Shown piece after piece: positions 17,194 to 26,834 of a stretch of 64,000 nt of DNA. The stretch is from positions 62,001 to 126,000 of the forward strand of contig NZ_JAAEDL010000006.1 of assembly GCF_018129005.1 (NCBI RefSeq), read 5' to 3'. The position numbers and the translations under genes are program-made. Origin of the DNA: Neoroseomonas eburnea. Lineage in GTDB: Bacteria; Pseudomonadota; Alphaproteobacteria; Acetobacterales; Acetobacteraceae. The notes beneath the pieces are model-generated. The model saw only the letters and a program-made list of their open reading frames with translations, did not search any database and was not told where the DNA came from. Within the stretch, counting starts at the first letter, position 1. Every line of letters starts with the position of its first letter.

Positions 17194-18753
17194 ATGATCA
17201 AGCGTTTCGTGGCCGCGGCCGCCCTCGGTGGCGCGCTCGTTCTGGGTTTGCCGGCAGGCGCATCGGCGCAGCAGACGACGCTGAGGGTCGGCATCGCCTC
17301 GGCGGATGCGGGCGTGCTCGATCCCCACCTCAATTCCTCCACGCCGGGTCGCGGCTTCCTGCAGTGGATGTTCAACGGCCTGGTGCGCATCAAGCCCGGC
17401 GAGCTGTCGCCGGAGTTCATGGAGCCTGACCTCGCCGAGCGGTGGGAATCCTCGCAGGACGGCAAGACCTGGACCTTCCATCTGCGCCGTGGCGTGCAGT
17501 GCCATGGCGGCTTCGGCGAGTTCACCGCGGAAGACGCTGTGTTCTCGCTGAACCGCGCGGCGACGCGCGACACCTCGACCTTCTCCTCCGACTACGTCGC
17601 CTTCGACCGCGTGGAGGCGGTCGATCGCTACACCGTCCGCATCACCCTGAAGAACACCATCCCGAGCCTGCTCGGCGCGGTGATGAACTACGCGGGCGGC
17701 TTCCAGGTCTGCAAGGCTGCCGTGGAGCAGATGGGCAATGAGGGCTTCCGCCGCCGTCCGATCGGCACCGGGCCATTCGCCTTCGCGGAGTACGTGCCGC
17801 AGCAGTATGGCCGCCTGGTCGCCAACGACCAGTATTTCCGCGGCCGGCCCCAGATCCGGGAGGTGATGTACCGCTTCATTCCCTCCGACGCGGCGCGTGA
17901 CCTCGCCTTCCAGTCGGGCGAGCTTGACATGATCTACGGCCGCCAGGACCAAACCTGGTTCATGCGCACGCAGCAACTGCCGAATGTCCGCGTGGTGGCG
18001 ATGCAGCCGGCCGAGATGTCGGTGATCCACCTCAACATGAGCATGCCGCCGCTGAACGACATTCGCGTACGGCAGGCGATCGCGCATGCGATCAACCGGG
18101 ACCAGATTGTCCAGTTGCGCGGGCCGAACACCTCCGTCACCGCGCTCTCAGTGGTGCCGCGGGGCTACCTTGGTCACAACGAGGCGGCGCCACTGCTGCC
18201 GCCTGACCCGGCGCGCGCACGTGCCCTGCTCGCCGAGGCCGGCCATCCCAACGGCATCACCATCCGCGCCATCCACACCACACTGCCCGGCATGATGAGC
18301 GTGATGGAAGGCGTGCAGGCGCAGCTCCGCCGCGCCGGCATCACGCTGGAGATCACGCCGGTCGAGCACGCCACCTTCCACCAGCAGATCCGGCAGAACC
18401 TGAGCCAGGTAGTGCATTTCCAGGCGGCGCGCTTCCCGGTGGCGGATGTCTACCTGACGCAGTTCTTCCACTCGCGCTCGATCGTCGGTACGCCGACGGC
18501 GGTGACCAATTTCTCCCATTGCCGCGTGGCTGATGCGGAGATCGACCAGGCCCGCGGCGAGACCAACCGGGAGCGCGCCATCGCTCTCTGGCGGACGGCG
18601 CAGGAGAAGATCGTACGCGAGGTCTGCGCCGTGCCGGTCTACGAGCAGATGCAGCTCTGGGCCTACCGCACGAACCTGGATTTGGGCTACGAGCTGCGCG
18701 CCTCGCTGAACCTCGCGCCGCCGCTACTCGAGACCACGCGCTTCACCCGCTGA
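17194..18753 (+). CDS. ABC transporter substrate-binding protein, family 5
   Basis: A 519-residue periplasmic binding protein. The signal peptide MIKRFVAAAALGGALVLGLPAGASA is Sec-type with cleavage after ASA (~residue 25). Start at ATG 17194 is supported by AGGAGAGGC just upstream; a GTG/ATG frame extension to 17164 is unneeded. Family features are LRVGIASADAGVLDPH, the FTAEDAVFSLNRA block, and MSMPPLNDIRVRQAIAHAINR. The preceding 105-bp gap separates it from the HcnC-like gene, so it may have its own promoter. It serves the transporter at 18812-22442. Confidence 0.92.
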   Translation: MIKRFVAAAALGGALVLGLPAGASAQQTTLRVGIASADAGVLDPHLNSSTPGRGFLQWMFNGLVRIKPGELSPEFMEPDLAERWESSQDGKTWTFHLRRGVQCHGGFGEFTAEDAVFSLNRAATRDTSTFSSDYVAFDRVEAVDRYTVRITLKNTIPSLLGAVMNYAGGFQVCKAAVEQMGNEGFRRRPIGTGPFAFAEYVPQQYGRLVANDQYFRGRPQIREVMYRFIPSDAARDLAFQSGELDMIYGRQDQTWFMRTQQLPNVRVVAMQPAEMSVIHLNMSMPPLNDIRVRQAIAHAINRDQIVQLRGPNTSVTALSVVPRGYLGHNEAAPLLPPDPARARALLAEAGHPNGITIRAIHTTLPGMMSVMEGVQAQLRRAGITLEITPVEHATFHQQIRQNLSQVVHFQAARFPVADVYLTQFFHSRSIVGTPTAVTNFSHCRVADAEIDQARGETNRERAIALWRTAQEKIVREVCAVPVYEQMQLWAYRTNLDLGYELRASLNLAPPLLETTRFTR

Positions 18754-18811
18754 ACGTGGCCGGCTGGGACGAGTTCGGCCCCGGCCGCCGCATGTCCAAG
18801 GCTCCGCCGCC

Positions 18812-19750
18812 ATGAGCGCCTTCATTGTCAAGCGGCTCGGCTTCGCCGTCATCACGCTCTGGGCGGTGCTGACCCTCGTCTTCTTCATCGTCCGGGTCGT
18901 GCCCGGTGATCCGGCGCAGGTCGTGCTTGGCGATCAGGCGACGGCCGATGCCATTGCGGCCATGCGCGTGCGTCTCGGCCTCGATCGACCGCTGGTGCTG
19001 CAGTACGCGGAATTCCTGTTCGGCGCGCTGCGCGGCGACTGGGGCATTTCCCTCGTGACCGGCCGCCCCGTGCTTGTCGAGGTGATGGACGTCCTTCCCT
19101 GGACGCTCGAGCTGACGGTAGCGTCGCTGTTCATCGGCGCGATCATCGGCATTCCGCTTGGCGTTTGGGCCGCTGTGAACCGCAACCGCATCCCGGATTA
19201 TGTGACGCGGCTTGCCTCTCTGCTGGGGCTGTCCTTCCCGGCCTTTGTCTCCGGCATCCTGCTGCTGATCCTCTTCGCCATCCAGCTCCGGTGGTTCCCG
19301 GTGATCTCGGCACAGGCGGAGGGCGTCGGCGGCTGGCTGCGCGCCCTCGCGCTGCCGGCCTTCAACCTCGGCCTGATCATGGCGGCCTACATCACGCGCG
19401 TGACGCGCTCGGCGATGCTGGAGGTGCTGTCGGAGGACTTCGTGCGCACCGCCCGCGCCAAGGGCGTGCCATGGCGGGTCGTGGTGTGGCGACATGCGCT
19501 GCGCAACGCGCTGATCCCGGTCATCACCATCGTCGGGCTTTATCTCGGCGTGCTGATCGGCAATTCCGTGCTGACCGAGATCGTCTTCAACCGCCCGGGC
19601 CTCGGCAAGCTGATCGTGGGCGCGCTGAACCAGCGCGACTACACGATGCTGCAGGGCATGATGGTGATCTACACGCTGGTGGTGATCGTGGTGAATCTCC
19701 TGACCGACCTTGCCTATGGGGCGGCGGATCCTCGGGTGAAGCTGAAATGA
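18812..19750 (+). CDS. Peptide-type ABC transporter permease (DppB type)
   Basis: A 312-residue inner-membrane permease. Helix 1 is followed by VVPGDPAQVVLGDQA (the PGDP motif), and the EAA loop reads AKGVPWRVVVWRHALRNALIPV. The C-terminal NLLTDLAYGAADPRVKL is the standard DppB ending. The start lies 58 bp after the binding-protein stop. The stop overlaps the next ATG. Confidence 0.93.
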   Translation: MSAFIVKRLGFAVITLWAVLTLVFFIVRVVPGDPAQVVLGDQATADAIAAMRVRLGLDRPLVLQYAEFLFGALRGDWGISLVTGRPVLVEVMDVLPWTLELTVASLFIGAIIGIPLGVWAAVNRNRIPDYVTRLASLLGLSFPAFVSGILLLILFAIQLRWFPVISAQAEGVGGWLRALALPAFNLGLIMAAYITRVTRSAMLEVLSEDFVRTARAKGVPWRVVVWRHALRNALIPVITIVGLYLGVLIGNSVLTEIVFNRPGLGKLIVGALNQRDYTMLQGMMVIYTLVVIVVNLLTDLAYGAADPRVKLK

Positions 19751-20616
19751 GCGCCACCGCCCGGCCGCGCAATGCGGCGATCGCCGCGACGATCCGCGCC
19801 TTCAACGCGAACAAGACGTCGTGGTTCGGCCTCGGCGTCTTCATCCTGGTGGTGGCGCTGGCGATCCTCGCGCCCTGGATCGCGCCGAACGATCCGATCG
19901 AGCAGGACATCTTCTCCAAGCTGCAGGGGCCGTCCTCGACCTATCCGCTCGGCACCGACTATTTCGGGCGCTGCATCCTGTCGCGCCTGCTCTATGGCGC
20001 ACGCTACTCGCTGCTGATCGGCGTGGTGTCGACCTTGGCCGCCATGCTGATCGGATCGACCATCGGTATCCTCGCCGGATGGCATGGGGGGCGCTTCGAC
20101 GTCATCGTCATGCAGGCGATGGACGTCATGCTCGCCTTCCCGGCGCTGATCCTCGGCCTGATCATCGTCGCGGTGCTCGGGCCGACGTTGACGAACATCA
20201 TCGTGGCGATCGCCTTCACCTCCATTCCGGCCTTTGCCCGCATCGCCCGCGCCCCGACCATCTCGGTGAAGGAGCGCGAATACGTCGAGGCCTGCCGTGC
20301 TCTCGGCTTTTCCGATGCACGCATCATGTTCCTCCACATCCTTCCCAATATCTTCGCCGAGATCCTCGTCATGTCCTCGCTCTGGCTGGCGAGCGCCATC
20401 CGCACGGAGGCGTCGCTTGCCTTCATCGGCCTCGGCCTCAAGCCGCCGACGCCGACCTGGGGCGGCATGATCCGGGAAGGCTTCGAGAACATCCTCGACA
20501 GCTACTGGCTGGCGCTGGCGCCGGGCACGGCGATCCTGGTCGTCGTCTTCGCGCTCAACCTGCTGGGTGATGGTCTGCGCGACGCGGTTGACCCCAAGCT
20601 GAAGGGCGAGCAGTGA
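19747..20616 (+). CDS. Peptide-type ABC transporter permease (DppC type)
   Basis: A 289-residue permease beginning MSATARPRNAAIAATIRAF, with the N-terminal cytoplasmic segment and first helix of DppC proteins. YPLGTDYFGRCILSRLLYGARYSLLIG is the conserved DppC region, LGFSDARIMFLHILPNIFAE the ATPase-contact loop, and AFIGLGLKPPTPTWGGMI the late motif. ATG 19747 overlaps the upstream stop, and the stop overlaps the GTG of the ATPase gene. Confidence 0.93.
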   Translation: MSATARPRNAAIAATIRAFNANKTSWFGLGVFILVVALAILAPWIAPNDPIEQDIFSKLQGPSSTYPLGTDYFGRCILSRLLYGARYSLLIGVVSTLAAMLIGSTIGILAGWHGGRFDVIVMQAMDVMLAFPALILGLIIVAVLGPTLTNIIVAIAFTSIPAFARIARAPTISVKEREYVEACRALGFSDARIMFLHILPNIFAEILVMSSLWLASAIRTEASLAFIGLGLKPPTPTWGGMIREGFENILDSYWLALAPGTAILVVVFALNLLGDGLRDAVDPKLKGEQ

Positions 20617-22442
20617 TCCCCCCTGTCCTCAGCATCCAGGGCCTGACCACGTCCTTCCGCGTGGATGGGGTGTGGCGCCCGGTGGTGGAGAATCTCTCCT
20701 TCGACGTAGGCCCGCGCGAGACGGTTGCGATCGTCGGCGAATCCGGCTCGGGCAAAAGCGTCACGGCGCTGTCCACCATGCGGCTGCTGCCGGCGGCGAA
20801 TTCGCGTGTCGAGGGGCGCATCCTGCTGCAGGGCCGCGATCTGCTGGCCTTGCCCGAAGCGGAGATGCGTCAGGTGCGCGGCAACGACGTCGCGATGATC
20901 TTCCAGGAACCGATGACGAGCCTGAACCCGGTGCTCACGGTCGGCTTCCAGGTCGCCGAGGCGCTGGTCTATCACCGCGGCATGAACCAGGCGGCAGCAG
21001 AGGCGGAGGCGCTGCGGCTGTTCGAGCGCGTGCGCATCCCGGCGGCGCGGTCGCGCTTCCACGAATACCCGCATCGCTTCTCCGGCGGCATGCGTCAGCG
21101 CGTGATGATCGCCATGGCGCTGGCCTGCAAGCCGAAGCTGCTGATCGCGGACGAGCCGACCACCGCGCTCGACGTCACCATCCAGGCGCAGATCCTGGAA
21201 CTCGTGAAGATGCTTCAGGAGGAGGAGGGGATGTCGGTCCTCTTCATCACCCATGACATGGGGGTGGTGGCGGAGATCGCCGACCGCACGGTGGTGATGT
21301 ACAAGGGCCTCGCGGTCGAGGAAGGCCCGACCGCCGAGGTCTTCCGCGCCCCACGCGCGCCCTATACACGCGCGCTGCTCTCCGCGGTGCCGGAACTCGG
21401 TTCGATGGCGGGCCGCGCGCGCCCGATGCGCTTTCCCGTGGTGGATATCGTCACCGGTGGGTCGGACCAGCCCGTCGAGGTGCCGGATACGGTGGCCGCC
21501 GCGGAACGCCCCTTGCTCGAAGTCTCGAACCTCGTGACGCGCTTCGACATCCGTGGCGGCATCCTCTCCCGCGTGACCGGCCGCGTGCATGCGGTGGAGA
21601 GTGTCTCCTTCTCGCTCCACGCCGGAGAAACGCTCGCGCTGGTGGGTGAGTCCGGCTGCGGGAAATCAACCACGGGTCGGTCGATCCTCCGTCTCGTGCC
21701 GCCGAGTGCGGGACGGATCATGTTCGAGGGTAAGGACATCGCCTCGCTCGGCCGCACGGGGCTGCGCGCCATGCGGCGGCGCATGCAGATGATCTTCCAG
21801 GACCCCTTCGCCAGCCTCAATCCGCGCCGCACGGTCGGTGCCGCACTTGCCGAGCCGATCACCGTGCACGGACTTGCCGGCAAGGCGGAGGCACGCGAAC
21901 GCGTGGCGGAGCTGCTGCGCAAGGTCGGGCTGTCCCCGGACATGGCAAGTCGCTACCCGCACGAATTCTCCGGTGGCCAGCGCCAGCGCCTGTGCATCGC
22001 GCGCGCGCTGGCTCTCGAGCCGCGGCTGATCGTGGCGGATGAGGCGGTTTCCGCACTCGACGTCTCGATCAAGGCGCAGGTGCTGAACCTGATGCTCGAC
22101 CTCCAGGCCGAGCTCGGTCTCGCCTATCTCTTCATCTCCCACGACATCGCGGTGGTGGAGCGCGTCAGCCATCGGATCGCCGTCATGTACATGGGCGAGG
22201 TCGTGGAGATCGGCCCGCGCGCGGCGATCTTCGAAGCGCCGCAGCACCCCTACACGAAGCGCCTGATGGCCGCGGTGCCGGTGCCCGATCCGGCCCGCCG
22301 CGCCATGCGGCGCGGGCTGTCCAACGACGAGATCCGCAGCCCCGTCCGGGCGCCGGATTTCGTGCCACCCGTGCGGACCTATCGGGAGGTCGCTCCTGGC
22401 CACGTCGTGCAGGTCGCAGGCGAGGAATGGGACCGCGCCTAG
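20613..22442 (+). CDS. Tandem ABC transporter ATPase (DppD-DppF fusion)
   Basis: A 609-residue protein with two complete ATPase domains. The first (~1-270) has [17 protein letters not shown] and [12 protein letters not shown]; the second (~305-590) has [18 protein letters not shown] and [12 protein letters not shown]. In the second Walker B the usual Pro after DE is replaced by Ala. A GTG start at 20613 overlaps the DppC stop. The fusion supplies both nucleotide-binding domains of the transporter encoded from 17194, in contrast to the first transporter, which fuses permease with ATPase. It ends the long rightward operon. Confidence 0.93.
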   Translation: MIPPVLSIQGLTTSFRVDGVWRPVVENLSFDVGPRETVAIVGESGSGKSVTALSTMRLLPAANSRVEGRILLQGRDLLALPEAEMRQVRGNDVAMIFQEPMTSLNPVLTVGFQVAEALVYHRGMNQAAAEAEALRLFERVRIPAARSRFHEYPHRFSGGMRQRVMIAMALACKPKLLIADEPTTALDVTIQAQILELVKMLQEEEGMSVLFITHDMGVVAEIADRTVVMYKGLAVEEGPTAEVFRAPRAPYTRALLSAVPELGSMAGRARPMRFPVVDIVTGGSDQPVEVPDTVAAAERPLLEVSNLVTRFDIRGGILSRVTGRVHAVESVSFSLHAGETLALVGESGCGKSTTGRSILRLVPPSAGRIMFEGKDIASLGRTGLRAMRRRMQMIFQDPFASLNPRRTVGAALAEPITVHGLAGKAEARERVAELLRKVGLSPDMASRYPHEFSGGQRQRLCIARALALEPRLIVADEAVSALDVSIKAQVLNLMLDLQAELGLAYLFISHDIAVVERVSHRIAVMYMGEVVEIGPRAAIFEAPQHPYTKRLMAAVPVPDPARRAMRRGLSNDEIRSPVRAPDFVPPVRTYREVAPGHVVQVAGEEWDRA

Positions 22443-22458
22443 GCGCGGCGTCCGCGCC
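22442..22458. terminator. Short GC stem-loop between convergent operons
   Basis: GGCGCGG-CGT-CCGCGCC forms a 7-bp stem starting at the last base of the tandem ATPase stop codon and lying 13 bp before the end of the convergent gene. There is no T-tract, so it is a possible bidirectional terminator only. Confidence 0.4.
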
Positions 22459-22471
22459 GTGCCACCCGAGG

Positions 22472-23536
22472 TCAGGCGGTCAGCGCCCGTCCCGTGGATG
22501 GATCGAAGAGGTGGACATGGCCAGGGTCCGGCCGCACCGCCACCACATCATCGATCGCGGCGCGGTGGCTGGCGCGCACTTCCGCGGTGACGCGGATCTT
22601 CGGGGCGATCTCCACCTCGATCAGCCGCTCGCTGCCGATGAGCTCCACCATCCACACCTTGCCGGGGATCGCACCGGCATCACCGGGTTTTGCCATGCTC
22701 ACGTCCTGTGGTCGCACGCCGAGCACCACCTCGCTCGGCGCGCCCGGCGGCAGGGGCACCGGCAGCGGCGTGCCGGCGACGGTCAGCACGTCGTCCTTCA
22801 CCTGTGCCGGGATCAGGTTCATCGGTGGCGTGCCGATGAAGCCCGCGACGAAGAGGTTGGCGGGCCGGCCATAGACCTCCTCCGGCGTGCCGATCTGCTG
22901 CACCACGCCCTCGTTCATCACCACGACCAGGTCGGACATGGTCATGGCTTCGAGCTGGTCGTGCGTGACGTAGACCGTGGTGGTGCCGAGATCGAGGTGG
23001 AAGCGACGCAGCTCCCCACGCATTGCCGCGCGCAGCTTGGCATCGAGATTCGACAGTGGCTCGTCCATCAGGAAGATGTCCGGTCGCCGCGCCATGGCGC
23101 GTCCGAGCGCGACACGCTGCCGCTGCCCGCCGGAGAGCTGCTTCGGCTTGCGCAGCAGCAGGTGCGCGATTTCCAATACCTTGGCGACGGCGCCGATCTT
23201 CGCCTGCCGCTCGGCCTTCGGCGTGCGGCGCACCTCGAGCCCGTAGCCGATGTTCCTGGCGACATCCATGGTCGGGTAGAGCGCGTAGCTCTGGAACACC
23301 ATGGCGATGTTGCGCTCGCCGGGCGGCAGCGTGTCCACGCGGCGTTCGCCGAAGCGGATCTCCCCGGCGGTCGCCTTCTCCAACCCCGCGATCAGCCGCA
23401 GCAGCGTCGTCTTGCCGCAGCCCGAGGGGCCGAGCAGCGTGACGAATTGCCGCGACGGCACCCGCAGGTCCAGTGCCTTGAGGACATTGTTGCTGCCGAA
23501 GGACTTGGACAGTCCCTGAACGACGACATCCGTCAT
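22472..23536 (-). CDS. Carbohydrate-type ABC transporter ATP-binding protein (UgpC/MalK type)
   Basis: A 354-residue ATPase. Walker A is GPSGCGKTT (~37-45), the Q-loop MVFQSYALYPTM is characteristic of MalK/UgpC proteins, the signature is [15 protein letters not shown] and Walker B IFLMDEPLSNLD. The C-terminal ~120 residues form the TOBE/regulatory domain (VVLGVRPQDV). ATG 23536 overlaps the stop of the upstream permease. It is the last gene of the leftward operon 26649-22472. The substrate may be glycerol-3-phosphate, a sugar or a polyol; it is not decided. Confidence 0.93.
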   Translation of the reverse strand: MTDVVVQGLSKSFGSNNVLKALDLRVPSRQFVTLLGPSGCGKTTLLRLIAGLEKATAGEIRFGERRVDTLPPGERNIAMVFQSYALYPTMDVARNIGYGLEVRRTPKAERQAKIGAVAKVLEIAHLLLRKPKQLSGGQRQRVALGRAMARRPDIFLMDEPLSNLDAKLRAAMRGELRRFHLDLGTTTVYVTHDQLEAMTMSDLVVVMNEGVVQQIGTPEEVYGRPANLFVAGFIGTPPMNLIPAQVKDDVLTVAGTPLPVPLPPGAPSEVVLGVRPQDVSMAKPGDAGAIPGKVWMVELIGSERLIEVEIAPKIRVTAEVRASHRAAIDDVVAVRPDPGHVHLFDPSTGRALTA

Positions 23537-24399
23537 CCCTTCACCGCCCCCGCGCCGAAGCCTGCCACCAGGTGGCGTTGCATGAAGCCGAACAGGATCG
23601 CCATGGGCAGCGTCATCAGCACGGACGACGCCATCATCAGTCCCCAATCCACATGCGTGCCGTCGAAGAAGTGCATCACGCCGACGGTCAGCGGCAGGTT
23701 CTCCATGGAGTTCATGAACACCCGCCCGAACAGGTAGTCGTTCCAGGACACGATGAGCGAGAAGATGCTCGCCGCGATGATCCCCGGCAGCGCCACAGGC
23801 AATACAATCTGGCGAAACACCTGCAAGCGCGATGCGCCGTCGACCAGCGCCGCCTCCTCGATCTCGATCGGCACGCCGCGGAAGAAGGCCCACATCAGCC
23901 AGAGGCAGAAGGGCAGGGTGATGCAGACATAGCCGAGGATCAGCGAGAACAGCGTGTCCGTCAGCTCCAGCGAGACCATCGTCAGGAACATCGGGAAGAC
24001 GAAGATCACGCTCGGCACCATGTAGCCGAGGATGGCGATGTAGGGCACCGAACGCTGCCCCCAGAAGCGGAAGCGCGTCAGCGAGTAGGCCGCGAGCGTG
24101 GCGACGGTGATCGAGATGATGGTCGATCCGACCGAGACGATGATCGAATTGGCGAACCAGGTCAGGAAATACGCCGAGGGCGGCACGCCCGCGCCCGGCG
24201 CGCTGGCCACCGAACCGCCAAACAGAAGTTCATGGTAGCTCTCGAAGGTGATGTTCTCCGGCCACAGCGTCGGCGGCCAGCGGAAGATCTCGTCCTTCGG
24301 CTTGAGGCTGGTGGAGATCGCCCAGAGCAGCGGAAAGCAGACCACGAAGGTGATCGCCCCGAGCACGGCGTAGAGGATGGCTGCGACCCAGGGTCTCAT
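23533..24399 (-). CDS. Carbohydrate-type ABC transporter permease (MalG/UgpE type)
   Basis: A 288-residue permease with six predicted helices. The ATPase-contact EAA loop reads EAALVDGASRLQVFRQIVLPVALPG, and the N-terminal FPLLWAISTSLKPKDEIF is the usual MalG-type opening. Both ends overlap neighbouring genes by 4 bp. Confidence 0.93.
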   Translation of the reverse strand: MRPWVAAILYAVLGAITFVVCFPLLWAISTSLKPKDEIFRWPPTLWPENITFESYHELLFGGSVASAPGAGVPPSAYFLTWFANSIIVSVGSTIISITVATLAAYSLTRFRFWGQRSVPYIAILGYMVPSVIFVFPMFLTMVSLELTDTLFSLILGYVCITLPFCLWLMWAFFRGVPIEIEEAALVDGASRLQVFRQIVLPVALPGIIAASIFSLIVSWNDYLFGRVFMNSMENLPLTVGVMHFFDGTHVDWGLMMASSVLMTLPMAILFGFMQRHLVAGFGAGAVKG

Positions 24400-25289
24400 G
24401 CCGCCTTGTCCTCCCGTCCGAAGCCCGAGACGCGGATGTACAGCATCGACCCCGCCAGCAGCAGCAGCAGCATGATCACCCCCGCCGCCGCGCCGACGCC
24501 CATGCGCAGGTTCGCGATGGACTGGTCGAAGGCGTACAGCGCCAGGTTGTAGGTCGAGGTCCCGGGTCCGCCGCGCGTCAGCAGGTAGATCTCCTCGAAC
24601 TTGTTGAAGGTCCAGATGGTGCGGAAGACGATCACCACCGCCAGCACCTCGGCGAGCTGCGGCAGGGTGATGTCGCGGAAGCGGCGCAGGGCGCCGGCGC
24701 CGTCGACCTTCGCGGCGTCATACAGCTCCGTCGGGATGGTCTGCAGCCGCGCCAGCACGACGATCACGACGAAGGGCGTGTACTTCCAGACGTTCAGCAG
24801 GATCGCACTGGCCATCGCCATGCTGGGTGTCGAGAGCCAGGCGATCCGTTCGTCGATCACGCCCGCGGACATCAGCAGGTGGTTGACGATGCCGATCTCG
24901 GAATTGAACAGCCAGCGCCAGTTCAGCGCAATCACCACCGTCGGCACGATGTAGGGGAACAGCAGCAGCCCCCGGAAGGCGTTCATGCCCTTCAGCGGCT
25001 GGTGCAGCAGCAGCGCCAGCCCGACGCCGATCAGCGCCTGCAGCACGGTCGACCAGCCGGTCCAGACCAGTGCCTGATAGAAGCTCTCCCAGAAGAGCGG
25101 GTCGTCCAGCACGAACAGGTAGTTGTCCAGCCCCACGAAGGGCTGGTCGTCCGGCCGCAGCGGGTTGTAGCGGACGAAGGATAGCCGAACCGCCTCGGCG
25201 ATCGGCCAGACGAGAAAGACGCCGACCGCGATGATGAGGGGGAGCATGAACAGCACCCCCACCTGACGGTCGCTGAGGCGGAACTTCAC
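24396..25289 (-). CDS. Carbohydrate-type ABC transporter permease (MalF/UgpA type)
   Basis: A 297-residue permease. The opening VLFMLPLIIAVGVFLVWPIAEAVRLSF is typical of UgpA-type permeases, and the EAA loop reads YDAAKVDGAGALRRFRDITLPQL. FVGLDNYLFVLDDPLFWESFYQALVW is the conserved periplasmic segment. It lies 7 bp after the binding-protein stop and overlaps the next permease by 4 bp. Confidence 0.93.
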   Translation of the reverse strand: MKFRLSDRQVGVLFMLPLIIAVGVFLVWPIAEAVRLSFVRYNPLRPDDQPFVGLDNYLFVLDDPLFWESFYQALVWTGWSTVLQALIGVGLALLLHQPLKGMNAFRGLLLFPYIVPTVVIALNWRWLFNSEIGIVNHLLMSAGVIDERIAWLSTPSMAMASAILLNVWKYTPFVVIVVLARLQTIPTELYDAAKVDGAGALRRFRDITLPQLAEVLAVVIVFRTIWTFNKFEEIYLLTRGGPGTSTYNLALYAFDQSIANLRMGVGAAAGVIMLLLLLAGSMLYIRVSGFGREDKAA

Positions 25290-25296
25290 CGGGCGT

Positions 25297-26649
25297 CTAT
25301 CCCAGCAGGCGCCGGTTCTCGCGGCGGATGTCCTCGAACTGGCGATGGCCCCATTCGACCGCGGCGCGCGGGTTCTCGTTGTTCACCAGGATGCGCTGCG
25401 CGACCTGCGACCAGACATTGCGCCCGTGCCCGATGCCGGCGAGCGGGTTGATGCCCTTCTTCACCTCCAGCCCGGAGTTGCAGGCATGCGGCACGAAGCC
25501 GGTGAAGATCACGTCCACGCTGCGCCGCTTCGCCTGGTACATCGGGTGGTTCACGATGCCCGGCGCCGAGGCCTGGTCCTTGAACACCGGCCCGACATTG
25601 GGGAAGAGGCTGGTGGAATAGCGCACCATCCATTCGGTGTTGTTCATCACATGGGCCATCGCCTCCTTCGCCTCGCGGATGAAGGGGTTGTTCTGGCGCG
25701 GCATGATGAAGCCGTTGATGTCGGTCCAGGACCAGCGCGCGCCGGTGCGCGGATGGGCCGGGTTCAGGTAGTATTCCATCTTTTCGTAGATCGGCTTCGC
25801 CTCGTCGAAGGCGCGGCCCATGGTACGGCCCCAGTAGAAGCTCGACCCGGTGCGGCCGGTGACGTGCTGGTCCACCACCTGCAGGAAGCTGAACTCCACC
25901 GCCGAGCGCGGCATGGTGCCGTAGAGCTCCTTGATGAACTCATAGGCCTCGATCGTCGCCGGGCTGTTGAAGGTGGTCTCGAAGTTGCGCGACGGGTCCC
26001 AGGTGAGCCCGCCCGCCTGCCAGATCAGCTGCTGGATGTGATAGTCGCCGCAGAGGTTGCGCCCCAGCGCCATGGTGAATCCGGCGCTGCCTTGCCGCTT
26101 CTGCTGGATGGCCTTTGCGCCGTTCAGCAGGTCGGTCCAGGTCCAGTTGGTGGGGTCCGAGAGCCCCGCCTCCTGCCGCGCATCGTCCTGCATGATGAAA
26201 AGGCAGCCCTGGTGATGCAGCGGCACCGCGTATTGCGTGCCCTTCCAGGTGCCGAAATCATCCACCGTGAATCCGTCCACCAGCCGCTCGCGCGCGCGGA
26301 TCGCCTGGTTCACGTCCTGCATCGGCTCGAGCAGCCCTTCGGCCGCGAGCTGATAGGCGATCGGGCTTTCCACGCTGATCAGCGCCGGCGGACGTCGCGC
26401 CGCGAGGTCGGTCGCGAGCTTCGTATAGACCGCATCCCAGGCGATCTGCTCGGACTCGAAGCGCAGTCCCGGCGCATTGCGCTGCGCCCATTCGTTCATG
26501 CCGTTGGTGAAGACGCCGATATAGGGCCCGGGCTCGCCCCAGATCCGCGCCACGCGCTCGCGCGTCTGCGCATGGGCGGGGGCGGCGAGGGTACCGGTGG
26601 TCGCAAGCCCGGTGGCGAGGGCAGCACGACGGGTCAGGCGCAGCGTCAT
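25297..26649 (-). CDS. Extracellular solute-binding protein, family 1
   Basis: A 450-residue binding protein. MTLRLTRRAALATGLATTGTLAAPAHAQ is a Tat-like signal (TRRAALA) with cleavage near residue 28. The body has family 1 features such as TKLATDLAARRPPALISVESPI and the terminal FEDIRRENRRLLG. It is the first gene of the leftward sugar-type transporter operon and is divergent from a region upstream of the peptide transporter at 27234. Confidence 0.9.
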   Translation of the reverse strand: MTLRLTRRAALATGLATTGTLAAPAHAQTRERVARIWGEPGPYIGVFTNGMNEWAQRNAPGLRFESEQIAWDAVYTKLATDLAARRPPALISVESPIAYQLAAEGLLEPMQDVNQAIRARERLVDGFTVDDFGTWKGTQYAVPLHHQGCLFIMQDDARQEAGLSDPTNWTWTDLLNGAKAIQQKRQGSAGFTMALGRNLCGDYHIQQLIWQAGGLTWDPSRNFETTFNSPATIEAYEFIKELYGTMPRSAVEFSFLQVVDQHVTGRTGSSFYWGRTMGRAFDEAKPIYEKMEYYLNPAHPRTGARWSWTDINGFIMPRQNNPFIREAKEAMAHVMNNTEWMVRYSTSLFPNVGPVFKDQASAPGIVNHPMYQAKRRSVDVIFTGFVPHACNSGLEVKKGINPLAGIGHGRNVWSQVAQRILVNNENPRAAVEWGHRQFEDIRRENRRLLG

Positions 26650-26700
26650 TGTCGTTGTTTCCTTCCCGAGGCACGGCCTGTTCGCCCCATTGTGCGGGGT

Positions 26701-26767
26701 CGCCGGCCGGCATTGCGCGACAGCCTAGGGATCGCAGCGCCCATCGGTCAACGGAGGCCGGCCGGCG
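26701..26767. repeat. Separated 10-bp inverted repeat
   Basis: CGCCGGCCGG (26701-26710) and CCGGCCGGCG (26758-26767) are exact reverse complements 47 bp apart, upstream of the family 1 binding-protein gene. It could be a paired operator for a looping repressor or simply GC-rich chance similarity. The rest of 26650-26834 shows no gene. Confidence 0.3.
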
Positions 26768-26834
26768 CGTCGCGCTCGGGTAGGTGAACCGTCGTGCGGT
26801 CTTCTCTTCCGCAACTCCGTCCTGCATCTCTTCG

